Below, one piece after another: positions 10,259-19,759 of a DNA stretch of 39,394 bases. This stretch comes from Nemertoderma westbladi (lineage: Eukaryota; Xenacoelomorpha; Nemertodermatida; Nemertodermatidae). The stretch is taken from contig JAUCBJ010002730.1 in assembly GCA_032718475.1 (NCBI GenBank), positions 1-39,394 of the forward strand, given 5' to 3'. The position numbers and the translations under genes are program-made. How positions within the stretch are numbered: position 1 is the first letter of the stretch; each line of letters starts with the position of its first letter. The notes beneath the pieces are model-generated. The model did not search any database, was not told where the DNA came from, and was given only the letters and a program-made list of their open reading frames with translations.

Positions 10259-10589
10259 TTTTGGACGGATCAAGCAGAATGGATGTCCTTATTTCCATTA
10301 TCGGTCGTAGTTGTGTATGCAAGGTTTAGCCTGGGAGGGACCTGTTGGTTGCCTAGCTACGGTGAAATTAATTCTAGAATGACCGATCATAATTGTAGAA
10401 TTTACTCAATCAAAATTCTGTCGACACCCCATAGGGAGCACCTATTGGACGTGCTTTCTGGAAAATTACTTATTCTTTTTTGTACAAGTTATAATTTGTT
10501 CACTATCAATCTAGAATAGACCAGTTTTAGTTGAAGTACGATTTATATTAGGTTACTGTCCTTTTTTATCTGGGAATCTTTTATCGGGC
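10259..10589. other. intergenic DNA
   Basis: A 78-codon open frame at 10283-10519 shows no recognisable domain and no splice context. I see no gene here. Confidence 0.4.
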
Positions 10590-10661
10590 TCCTCGACAGT
10601 ATAGTGGTTAGTATCTGCGTCTGTCACATGCAAGACCCGGGTTCAATTCACGGTCGGGGAG
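10590..10661 (+). pseudogene. tRNA-Asp (GTC) copy 4, degenerate
   Basis: The same 72-nt frame as copies 1-3, with three differences from copy 2 visible: position 8 (normally U8, a tertiary contact) is C, the base before it is kept, and the T-stem 3' strand reads CACGG, which leaves an A opposite G in the CCGGG stem. The anticodon loop CTGTCAC is intact, and the B box becomes GGTTCAATTCA. A strong T-run follows. It may be transcribed poorly or be a pseudogene; I favour pseudogene. Confidence 0.7.
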
Positions 10662-11220
10662 GCTTTATTTTTTTTTATTTAGAAGATAGGTCATCATTGG
10701 AAATCTGAATTCCTATAGTAGCGTAATGGAGCGCGCCATAACAAAACATAGGGTCTATTTTTATGTGGTAAAAACTTCTATGTTAAAAAAAGTTTTGTCA
10801 AAAAGTTGCGACTTTGACCTGAAGATAAAACTGAATTTACAATTGTCCTCATCAAACCCTCGACCGGGACCCTTCCCTACACCATGCCCGCTGATCTAGA
10901 ATTGGTGCGCGCACCGGGGTGCGCCTCACCAGTGACCATACTCCTTATCTACGAGGTATTAGTCAGCGGTCGTCACAATTACACGAAACCCACATAAAAT
11001 ATGTTTTGAAATTATGACGTGTCCTCTTCATGTGTCTTTTTCAATTCAGATTTTATATCGAACATAAAATTGAGTCATGAAAATGAGTTGTGTACTCTTT
11101 AACGTCATTTTCATAACCTTTTCACTTCAAAATTAAAAATATATAAAATCGCCGTCATATTCACGTCAGAATATTTTGATACTTAAATATTATGTTATGA
11201 CAACAACAGAGATAGGGGGA

Positions 11221-11320
11221 AATTGGAAGTAAATCCCATTTCGGCGAATTAATTTCAATTTATTATCAATTAAGGTTGCAGTGGCGCGTTATTATAACCA
11301 AAACAATAAACGAAAGTCAA
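11221..11320 (+). repeat. dispersed repeat (CGGCGAATTAAT family), copy 1
   Basis: Shares TCGGCGAATTAAT, a TTATCAATT segment, CAG(G)TTRCAGTRGCRCGTTAT and AACCAAAACAATAAACGA with copies at 14199-14300 and/or 32222-32315. Non-coding. The family type is unknown. Confidence 0.5.
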
Positions 11321-12104
11321 TAGAACAGGTCTCAGTGAAATTATAAACTGGGGGTATAATGCAATAATACTGTAGGGTGGTTTATTAGTATTAGGTGTAC
11401 CTGTACCGTAACAAAAGGCAACCTTTATACCTCTAATGAGGCCAAATTAACTGTTAAAACCATCACTACCCAGTCCTTAATGATACTCCGACAATTTATT
11501 CAGTCAGTTCGAAATTTGTGTAAAATAATTGCCTATTAAAGGTACCATCGGTATATAAGAATCGTGTTCTTGCAATTAGTGGTGTACTCAATAGTCATGA
11601 TGGAGTGATTAACCTAAAATACTTTCTGGGCAAGTATTTTTTTGTTAATTGTAAAACTTTGACTTTGAGGTTTATGGACATGCACACTACTGCACAGTAT
11701 GTCCCTTCCATATGTAGTGCTGGGCACAAACAGTAAATATCCCAGATAGGTGTGGCCTGTGTGATTTCTGGGCATTTCATGTTACCAAAAGATTCTTACC
11801 ATACAATAAACAGCATTATTCTGATTAGTTAGTTTATGTTCTTTTTTAGTTGTGCGGTGATTGCAATGGCCTTGAATCGGCATACAAATACCATAGATTT
11901 GTGATTTACCCATCACCCTAATAATGTAAACAAGGGGAGATGGCCTGTCCCCTTCGCCAAATCTATCAAATTAAAAATAATCTTAAAATTATAGAATTAT
12001 TTCTTTTCGGCTGATTAGTTGTCATGCAATGAATGAATTAAAGAATAAATAATTCTGGGAAATCGTGAGATTAAATGTGATTAGCGATGTTTAAATGGAG
12101 GGAG

Positions 12105-12129
12105 GGGGGGGGGGGGGGGGGGGGGGGGG
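12105..12129 (+). repeat. poly-G homopolymer
   Basis: A run of about 23-25 G, just after GGAGGGAGG. Prone to slippage and assembly error. Confidence 0.9.
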
Positions 12130-12903
12130 CGTAGGACTACCCTGTGCACTATCGGCACCTGCGTATAATTGCTGACCTATGAGCCACACTTTGTGGATGT
12201 CATGAAATGTATGTTATTTGTGCAATTTAACTGATACCCGTGCAGTTAAGAAACGCCTAATGGATTGAATCGGGGGGATATTGGGAAGGCGTAAATTTAG
12301 AGCGAGGGATAGCGTGCTCGCGCAATTGTAGGTCCACTCAAGGGCATTTAATCAAGGGAATGTTGGCGCAGGTATTAGGGAGTTGTGTTTGTGGAGTAAG
12401 TCGGCACGCACGTACAATAGGCCGTGTGCTAGTCTCGCGTACTACAAAACCACGTCCATTATTGCAGGAATTCAAAGCACATGTTCCAAGTAGCTCAGTT
12501 TTTCGTGAGTCAACAGGACTGGGGTAAATCTTTAACTTGAAAGCCGCACCCCTTCGGACAGTAGTGCAGCAATCGCTCCGACTGAGATAACACACTGACA
12601 GGCCGACATGCCACCCCCTCCTCGTATATTCCTATATAACCGGCGCAACTTTGATAATTATTGTCACCGACAGTTTGACTCTCTATTCAGCCTCCCCGTG
12701 TGATAAGAATCGCGGCCCCAGGCGTGCGGTTCTAGCCTCACCATTTTCAGTGTTAGTAGTATGAATAGGCAATAGGCCTATCTGTCATCTCTCAATTCTA
12801 AAGTCAATTATGAAGGGACCCGCCCATATATTCCGCTGAGTATTCTAAGGGCAGAGGTCCCGCGCATCAGTAACTGTATCTACTCAAAGACAATCAATCA
12901 AAC

Positions 12904-12909
12904 TTTATT
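12904..12909 (-). promoter_or_regulatory. candidate poly(A) signal of the GT31 gene
   Basis: AATAAA on the minus strand (context TTGAATAAAGTT), about 510 bp beyond the stop codon at 13423. Distance is plausible for a 3' UTR; no transcript evidence. Confidence 0.3.
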
Positions 12910-13422
12910 CAAAGGTTGAATTGGATTAATACGAAAACGCTGTAAAATTATAAAGGGACAACAAAAGTAAAAAAAAAGTCTTGAGTTCTATGCAGAATTT
13001 ACCCAGATTAGAGAAAATATAATCTATCGATAATTGGTATAGATAGGAATTATTGCTAATTTTCCTGATAATACACCAGAACACAATTTATATGAAATAT
13101 ATGAACATTTCAAGATTTACATTTCAACAAGTAACTACAGCAGTAACCGACCCATCACATCGCAAGTCATATATAGATAAAGAGTTATAATTATATTAAC
13201 TGTACTGTAGTTATGCATATGCACGGACCAAAGTAAGTAAAAATTCAATTGGGCCTGGGCGTTGCATGTAATTAGCGATCAGCTGACGAGTCAGCTGAGC
13301 GGTTGAAAGGCGTTCTCAAAAGGCCAAGCCAAGAGATTTAAGAGTAGGTCCTTGGGATTTTCATATCGATATTGAAAGAAACTCAAGATTCGCATTATAA
13401 AAAATATTTGGCACGACAACTT

Positions 13423-13896
13423 TTAAAAATAACAACGACCATCTACCCTACGATTGTAAATTACATCTGTGTTGGGGCAGGATTGAACAATCTTCCAAAT
13501 GTTGCTATTGTTTCGGTAGACTTCCTCCAATCTCAACCAGTATGCTTCGAAACTTAGGAAAAGTGTTTCCGCCATGTTTGCATGCTGGGCCATCAAACAA
13601 ATCTCTCGACATGGATCGAAGTTCTTGAAATCGATGTACGAACTTGTTTGAATAATATCGTCCGCTTGGAAAACTTGCAAATCAAATTCCCGACCCACTA
13701 CACCAACAAACGCGTCATCAATGGGAATATCTCGAACATATTGGGACGCGTTATTAAGGCGATGTATGACGTCATTGGATAGAATGTAGAATCCACCAGA
13801 GCAGTAGTTTGGAAATGTTGAACCTGGGAAATCAGTATATTCTACTTTGTAGCGGTTCAATAATTCGGGAGGGTTGTGCAGCACCTCACCACCGAA
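13423..13896 (-). CDS. GT31 gene exon 3 (C-terminal half, stop at 13423-13425)
   Basis: The acceptor TTTCACTTTCAG precedes FGGEVLHNPPE. The 157 codons include the CSGGFYILS and DDAFVG family motifs and a late Cys (CREICLMAQHA). The open frame runs upstream past the acceptor, but that part is intronic. The stop is TAA. Confidence 0.87.
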   Translation of the reverse strand, partial: FGGEVLHNPPELLNRYKVEYTDFPGSTFPNYCSGGFYILSNDVIHRLNNASQYVRDIPIDDAFVGVVGREFDLQVFQADDIIQTSSYIDFKNFDPCREICLMAQHANMAETLFLSFEAYWLRLEEVYRNNSNIWKIVQSCPNTDVIYNRRVDGRCYF

Positions 13897-15739
13897 CTGA
13901 AAGTGAAATAATGGAGGAAAAGTAACATAAATATTGTATGGGAAATATCTCGCAAATATCACCTAAATCCCTCGAAACAAGTAAAGTATTGGAATTTACT
14001 AGCTACCTACATAATTCACATATATGACTCTCAACCAAGACAAGCCATAAACTGACAGACCACAGACATACGGACACAATCACAGAGATAATGCTCAATT
14101 AACAATGAATAAATTTGAGAAAATCGACGCAAAATACAGCTCATAATATTCAACTGTTAATTATAAAATCACCTAGAATTCTTCAGAACTGAGACGGGGG
14201 GGGGGGGACGCAAATACAATCTCGGCGAATTAATATTTCGACTCAATGTTAAATTATCAATTTATGGAAAGGAGCAGGTTACAGTAGCACGTTATTTGAA
14301 ATTTTTGGGAGTAATCAAGTGTTATTTTCATCGATTTTCCCCTGGAGGGGAATTAATTTTGTTTGCGTCGAAAGCCCACCATCTCCAACCCCCTCCCGTA
14401 TCTGCCAGAACCAGACAATGTATCAGTAATGTAGCCTACATAAATCTTTCGCTCTTAAAAGTTAATGTCAATAAAAAGTAATGAATTCGTTGTTATAAAT
14501 GAATTTTTAAACATAATTATTGAGAATCCTATTAAAATACTTACCATCGGTGAACCACCATAAAAGTTTATGCGCGACTTCAGATTGATAAGGAAGTGAG
14601 CCAATAGATATGTGTTGACAAACATATCTTGGTCTCCAGACACCAGGTAGGCTGCATGATCACAGTTAGACACAACCCATCTCCATGACATTGTTAATTT
14701 AGTTGTCAAGTTACGGAAGCTATCCGTAAAGTTTCCTTGAATGATATCTCCATACTCCTAAGGTCAACAACAAAATAAAGGGTGGAGATTTAACTTTGTG
14801 TCAATAAAAACGGGAAAAACAGATGAAATCCAATAGAAAGATTTAAATTCTTGTTATCCACATTTGTAGTCAATATCTAAATTTCTATGGATACAAGTTA
14901 CTGTGCGCTCAATTTATTATAGAACGTTCGTTCATGTATTGAGTGTTGTTAGTTTCCACGCGGTAAAAAGGTTTAACATTAAAAATGTAAATTTTTTGAA
15001 TTTTCAAATAACTGAGTGCCATGCCTATGTAACGCTATAGGGTTGTTTACTTACACGTGGTAACTTTTTGAGCAACTCTAGTGAGCAACTCAAGTTGCTG
15101 ATCAAGTACTACTGGTCAAAAGTTGCTCCGCGTACACACAAAAAAAGTTGCCATGTTTAGATAGTTTAATAATTTAGACAATAGTGCCTACGCCTACCCA
15201 GTGCGGGAGCGGTATAATGTGAACCTGGTTTTGCGGGCTAAAAATGAGGATTTAAGTTGAGTATGCCGAGTGCTATATAAATAATTAAAAATAATAATTA
15301 TTATTATTATTAAAAGTACCTTATACTCATCATGAATTACAGATTGGTATCCTTCCTCTCTCACTCCCAATGAAAATACAACTAAAATACCAAATCGGCT
15401 GATGAACTTTCTGCTGCCCCAAGTCTGTCTGATCAGTTGTCTGTTCTCGATATCCGGCGGGGATGATTTCACTACAATAATCGCCAGAATGTATCTCGGT
15501 TTTTGCAGACCCCCACTGAAACAGGCCAATTTATTCTCTATAAGGTAATTATATTTAAACGGATATGGTGGGTTTTTCCTTTGTAGGCGATCCCCCTTCA
15601 GGTTAAAAACATTTAATGTTTGAGTTGAAAATGTTGGCCGAAACGACAGATAATTATTCGAAAGGTTTATGAAGATCAGAAGAATCACAGAAAGTCCTAA
15701 GGAGCAAACAAGAGGTTTACGTAAACCAACGACACCCAT
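13423..15739 (-). CDS. GT31 beta-1,3-glycosyltransferase, three exons, 368 aa
   Basis: A type II Golgi membrane enzyme expected to transfer galactose or GlcNAc from a UDP-sugar in a beta-1,3 linkage. Exons on the minus strand are 15739-15320, 14757-14545 and 13896-13423, with both introns in phase 0 and GT-AG ends. Residues about 11-28 form the signal anchor (LVCSLGLSVILLIFINL), followed by a stem. At about 82-105 lie ILAIIVVKSSPPDIENRQ and LIRQTWGS, the family's RxxIRxTW box. YGDIIQGNFTDSF follows at 143-154. GDQDMFVN at 181-188 is the DxD metal/UDP-sugar site. YCSGGFYILSNDV at 242-254 and PIDDAFVG at 269-276 replace the usual (E/D)DVxxG. Length is normal for the family. The exact acceptor cannot be told. 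No frame damage is seen, so it is likely functional. Confidence 0.88.
13960..14544. other. GT31 intron 2 (most of 13897-14544)
   Basis: No exon is seen. Contains a G-run (about 14196-14209) and copy 2 of the CGGCGAATTAAT repeat (14199-14300). It starts with donor GTAAGT after codon ATG and ends at the exon 3 acceptor. Confidence 0.6.
14199..14300 (+). repeat. dispersed repeat (CGGCGAATTAAT family), copy 2
   Basis: CTCGGCGAATTAATATTTCG, TTATCAATTTATGGAAAGG and AGCAGGTTACAGTAGCACG relate it to 11221-11320 and to 32222-32315. It lies within intron 2 of the GT31 gene. Confidence 0.5.
14545..14757 (-). CDS. GT31 gene exon 2
   Basis: Exactly 71 codons between acceptor TTGACCTTAG and donor GTAAGT. 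It encodes EYGDIIQGNFTDSFRNLTTK through INFYGGSPM, with the metal site SGDQDMFVN. Both ends are phase 0, agreeing with exons 1 and 3. An in-frame ATG inside it is not a start. Confidence 0.87.
15038..15160. repeat. AAGTTGC-iterated repeat, GT31 intron 1
   Basis: Several copies of GAGCAACT, CAAGTTGCTG and AAAGTTGCTCCGCGTACACA occur on both strands. The same words, including AGTTGCTCCGTGTGAGG, form the larger element at 28030-28405, so both probably belong to one mobile family. Confidence 0.45.
15171..15314 (+). mobile_element. SINE-like 3' domain inserted in GT31 intron 1
   Basis: Contains ACAATAGTGCCTACGCCTAC, GCGGTATAATGTGAACCTGG, GAGTATGCCGAG and GCTATATAAATAAT, then an (ATT)n tail, as in the copy at 878-1040. 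It is antisense to the gene, and its tail ends about five bases from the exon 1 splice donor (GT at 15319-15318). Confidence 0.65.
15320..15739 (-). CDS. GT31 gene exon 1 (start codon at 15739)
   Basis: 140 codons, starting MGVVGLRKPLVCSLGLSVIL with a short cytoplasmic tail and a signal anchor. The lumenal part carries LIRQTWGS. The donor is AAG|GTACTT; beyond it the frame runs into poly-Ile from the SINE tail, which shows that the frame after 15320 is intronic. This ATG is the only one ahead of the membrane segment, so it is the natural start. Confidence 0.87.
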
Positions 15740-15927
15740 AGTAGACTAGATTCTAGTAAAGTCTTAATTTAATCAAATTTGTTCAGTGTTAAAAATATAT
15801 TAATTACAAAGATATTTAAATTATGTTTTCCAAATGTTTATAAAAATAGAGATAAAATATTTTTGTTCTAATGAACTGTACGGAATGTAATTGCATGAAG
15901 ACTACTATAACACTTGTGTGTTGTATC
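15740..15927. other. GT31 5' flank
   Basis: About 190 bp between the GT31 start codon and the P-element left end. No TATA box or other promoter element is clear. The transposon thus sits very close to the gene's presumed promoter or 5' UTR. Confidence 0.4.
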
Positions 15928-16000
15928 AAGGACTTCTAGAACATAGTATATATTCAGGACGCGATGCTCGCATACAGTGTTAATTTTATTAGAGGCCGGT
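15928..16000 (+). repeat. left terminal inverted repeat of the P element
   Basis: 73 bp beginning AAGGACTTCTAGAACATAGT and ending TTTTATTAGAGGCCGGT. The reverse complement occurs at 19676-19748 with a single mismatch. Confidence 0.93.
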
Positions 16001-16431
16001 ATTCATTATCTTAGTTTCTTAGTTTATAGATAAAGTGTAGCTAAATAAAAGAAATGCAGTTGAAATACTATATAGTAATGGCGGAAATTATACTACAATA
16101 CTATTACTAAAATTACTAATACAAAAACTAGCTATAGTAGAAAAAATTCGTTTATGGGTACACACACATTCAATAGTATCGCCTATTACATAGTAAACAG
16201 AAACACAGTGGAAATTTATCGCAAATTTAACAATCAAATAGTTTAGGACGCCTTGGTTTTAATCTTAACTTTTTATTCTAGAACTTGTTTCATCAAGTTA
16301 AAAGATCTTGTACATACTAGCTAGTTGATGCTACTTTTTTAAAACGTATTTGTTTTATTATTGAAATATTTAAAGATTATAATATTTTTAACATTTAAAT
16401 AGAAATTATATATAAGTAGCATTAGGTGAGT

Positions 16432-16471
16432 CATGGAATACTAAATATACATGTATATTTAGTATTCCATG
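16432..16471. repeat. 40-bp perfect palindrome inside the P element
   Basis: The half-site CATGGAATACTAAATATA flanks a central CATG and is followed by its exact reverse complement. It lies about 105 bp upstream of the THAP start codon, within the presumed 5' UTR/promoter of the transposase. It could form a cruciform or bind a dimer. Confidence 0.95.
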
Positions 16472-16575
16472 GGTGAGTAGATCTCATAATTTATCAGTCA
16501 ATTAGTTCGAACATACAGTACATGATAAAAATATAACAGACATATGATAATCTCTGCAAATCATCACATTAGGGG

Positions 16576-16938
16576 ATGCCACGCAAATGCTCTGTGGCAG
16601 GCTGTAAAGGAAATTATGCCTCGCAAGAAGAGAAGGTAACAGTTTACCAGTTCCCAAAAAACTTAACAGACCAACATCATTGGTTGGAGAATATACCAAA
16701 TAGAATAGAGAAAGTAACGCCAAATATTGGAGTATGTGCGCGACATTGGCCAGAAAACGCTGAGATGATCAAGATAAAAAGGTATGAAAGACTGTTGGAG
16801 GCTCCATCAGTATTCGGAACTGATATAAACTACAGACAAACTTCATCATCATCAAGAGAAGTTAATAAGCGTGGAGTATCTTTGAGTAGCCGAAATCAAC
16901 AGGGAGATGAACTAGTGGAATTCATTCAGTTAGATTAA
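16576..16938 (+). CDS. THAP zinc-finger domain protein (N-terminal part of transposase)
   Basis: An intact 120-aa open frame. The THAP C2CH signature is visible: start MPRKCSVAGCKGNY (Cys pair), VYQFPKN, a Trp in HHWLENI, VCARHWP (Cys-His pair) and the closing APSVF, equivalent to AVPTIF. THAP domains bind DNA sequence-specifically with zinc. In P elements this domain recognises sites near the ends. ATG at 16576 directly precedes the usual MPxxC beginning, so this is the start. As it stands, it could still make a THAP-only protein. That is inference. Confidence 0.85.
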   Translation: MPRKCSVAGCKGNYASQEEKVTVYQFPKNLTDQHHWLENIPNRIEKVTPNIGVCARHWPENAEMIKIKRYERLLEAPSVFGTDINYRQTSSSSREVNKRGVSLSSRNQQGDELVEFIQLD

Positions 16939-19101
16939 ATATCACCTGATCTCACGAGTTTGACAAAAGATCTGTCAGATAGAGGACTTGTTAATGAACT
17001 CGGTTTAACAATTGTGCCACATACATGTGGTGTCTCCATCATAAAGTTGGAATTTGGTCTGTTGGATAGTCCGAACATTGTATATTCAATCGACATTGAT
17101 GACAGGTTCCGTGTCACCTCCCCTGTTGTAACACGAGATGTAACATTTGGTGGAGTACTCAGTCGATGGTCACAACTGGAAGAAATTATCATTAGGTGTG
17201 AAAACTACTCATCTACCAATGATGTAGAGGATGTGGTCAGTGGGGTTTGTAGGAAATTGAACGAGAAAGGGAAAGAAAAGGAAGAAAATCGAAGGGAAGG
17301 AGAATCTTCAATTTCTAACAGAACAGATACAGTTGAGCCAAACTTCCAAGTACGGTAGGCGTTATTCTGCTCAAACCATACACTTTGCCCTATCCCAATT
17401 CTTCCGAAGTCGGAGTGCTTATAAAGGTTTATGTGAGACGCTTTCACTACCACATCCGTCAGTGTTAATGAAACACATTGGGGGACTGAATACCCTTGAT
17501 TCTATCGAAGAATGTCGAAAAACGTTTGCTGAGATCTTGGGAAGCATTGCACCATCATCTGGCAAACCGCAGGATTGCATTATCATATTTGACGAGTTTC
17601 ACATAAAAGCCAGTATACAGTATCGCGGCGGACATTTGATAGGACATGCAGTAGATGGACCATTCGAAACAATCGATCAATCAAAACCAGCTAGAAAGGT
17701 TCTGAGTATCATGGTTAAGCCCTTATTGAGTGGATGTGCATTCATGGTGAAGTTGATCCCAGTCTACTCATTGAAGAATGACTTTCTCATAGAACAGCTT
17801 ATGGAGGTAATTAACCTTGTAAATTCTTGCAATGGAAATGTGATTAGCCTATTAGCTGACAACTTATCTACAAACCGAGCTGCCTTTAAAGAGTACAACT
17901 CAAACTATGGTAATCCGAACTTTCCTTACCTTGGTTCAGTGTCTCCAGATGTTGGTCAATCTAAATTCTTCCACATGCTCTATGACCCGACTCATCTCCT
18001 TAAATCAATTCGCAATAACTGGGTCACTGAAAATATCCAAAGATTGACAATAAGTGTTCCTGGCACATCGCGTTATATTCGCGGTGACTGGAAGGACATT
18101 AAAGAGCTATACAAGGTTGATTCCATGAATATAGTGCGAATGACTACTCTAACCCAGGCAGCTATAAACCCATCTTCTTTTGAGAAGCAGAAGGTTTCTC
18201 TAGCACTCCAGGTTTTCAATGAGAAAACTTGTGGCCGCTTTAGCCTTGAGAGGAAACAAAGAGACAGCAGAGTTTGTTGATATAGTGCTGCGTTTCTGGA
18301 AGATTGTCAATGTCAAGTCCACTAGCATAGGATATAGGTTGAATGATCCAGACCGTTATCCAATAAAGTCGCCTACAGATTCCCGTTTGACATATCTGAG
18401 AGATTTGGCTGGTAGTATTAAAGATTTGAAAAGGGGGAAGGGAGTGAAACGAGTAGAGAGTTTGACCACAGAAACTCGAACCTCAATGATATCTACACTC
18501 GAAGGATTATGTAACATTACAGAGAAACTGCTTAGAGTAAATGGATATAATTATGTCTTGCTTGGCTTACTACAGTCTGATCCGATCGAAGGAGAGTTTG
18601 GAGTATATAGGCAAATGAGTGGCGGAAATTATAACATCTGTCTAGAACAGGTCATGTATTCAGAGAGATTATTGACATTATTGACACAGAGAAAAGCGCT
18701 TTGATGTATGCATGCAGCTATGTGACCTTCAAGGAACACCTGCCCATTGATGTCTCAGAACTTAGAGATTGTTCACAACTTCCAGAGTGTGACTTCACGA
18801 ACATGGTCTCTCGAGGAAAGCTTCAATTCCCCGTGCAGACATATTTCATCTAGCCTGTGCTTCTCTGTCACTCACCAAACGGCGCTATATTGGATGTACA
18901 ACCAGGATGAGGCGATTTGTCGATTTCATATATGACAATACTGTGGTAGATAGTGCTATTGATGGTAGGAAGGCAGATATTATCCACAGACTCTGCAATA
19001 TACTGATGAAGGGACTCTCCAAGTTCTACAGCAATAAAGCGGCTAATGACAGAGATGTAGAGACTAACAATAGAAAGAAGAGAATACTGAAAAGCCAATA
19101 G
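16576..19101 (+). pseudogene. broken P-element transposase (THAP9-like)
   Basis: The reading frame changes along the gene. 16576-16938 is the THAP domain. The same frame continues after a TAA stop (16936-16938) to about 17345. A shift leads into 17333-18235, which holds RYSAQTIHFALSQFFRSRSA, IIIFDEFHIKASIQYR and LLADNLSTNRAAF (catalytic core), and DPTHLLKSIRNNW. A further shift near 18235 leads to VAALALRGNKETAEFVDIVL up to 18704, another near 18700 to ACSYVTFKEHLPIDV, and one near 18850 to the tail ending 19101. P transposases cut and paste their element using an RNase-H-like fold and GTP. The breaks make this copy inactive, though a stop inside an unrecognised intron cannot be excluded for the first break. 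Confidence 0.85.
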
Positions 19102-19675
19102 GGCTGTAATAAACATAAATTAGACAGAGACTCTGTTGAATAAGAGCTTACTGTAAGCTAAATGACGTGTTATCGAAAATGAACACTTATTGTGAATAAA
19201 AATTAAGTAAAGTTTTTCAGCCGTTAGGTCGGGATTACATTACACACAAAGTTATTTGACTTATTCTCAGTAAATAAACAGTAAATTTCCAGTAAACAAT
19301 AATAAGTCTAACAAGTCTAACTGTACTCTGAGATAAACGTATCAAAACTGCTTCCGTACAGATTATACATATTTCGAAATATTGTGGCTCGTATATTTCA
19401 TTAGGAGTTCGGTTTCAGTGGTAGATACAGTCAGTTATTTCACACAACTTATTTCAAAGGTTATTTCGAATATCTTTCAACAGTTAGTTATTTTGTACTA
19501 ATAAATTATCGCTAGCAAATTGTCGTAAAATATTTACATTAAGTACATTAGTACATTAGGTTGTTAGCAATACAAATTAAAAACATTAAAAACGTTTGCA
19601 TTAAAAACAATGAAAGGAAATTGAGAAGTTTACTTCTGTAAATTAAAGTAATTAGGCCTACACTGAATAGAAAAA

Positions 19676-19748
19676 ACCGGCCTCTAATAAAATTAACACT
19701 ATATGCGAGCATCGCGTCCTGAATATATACTATGTTCTAGAAGTCCTT
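19676..19748 (-). repeat. right terminal inverted repeat of the P element
   Basis: Inverted counterpart of 15928-16000. It differs at one base (ATAT versus the expected GTAT next to GCGAGCATCGCG). Confidence 0.93.
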
Positions 19749-19759
19749 AGTTGTATTAA

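Larger units (their letters stand above)
10670..12900. other. long intergenic stretch
   Basis: No gene recognised. Contents are a dispersed repeat at about 11221-11320, a poly-G run at 12105-12129 and a somewhat GC-richer patch at 12240-12740. That patch has an 85-codon minus-strand open frame (12338-12595) with no known motif. A minus-strand AATAAA (12904-12909) could serve as a poly(A) signal for the glycosyltransferase gene that ends at 13423. Confidence 0.45.
15928..19748 (+). mobile_element. P-element-superfamily DNA transposon (THAP type)
   Basis: A 3.8-kb element bounded by 73-bp terminal inverted repeats (15928-16000 and 19676-19748) that differ at one position. Inside, on the plus strand, is a THAP DNA-binding domain followed by a P-transposase RNase-H-like core. 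GTTGTATC lies immediately outside the left end (15920-15927) and GTTGTATT one base outside the right end (19750-19757), consistent with the 8-bp target-site duplication typical of P elements. The transposase is broken at several points, so the copy is non-autonomous today. Near-identical TIRs with a decayed coding region may mean it was moved in trans after it lost coding capacity, or that TIRs were homogenised. Confidence 0.88.

Noticed and set aside
12338-12595. 85-codon minus-strand open frame in a GC-richer patch
   Set aside because: No motif, no splice context and no homologous wording that I recognise.
18747-18935. 62-codon open frame starting MMSQNLEIV
   Set aside because: Shadow frame; the transposase-like reading here is ACSYVTFKEHLPIDV in another frame.
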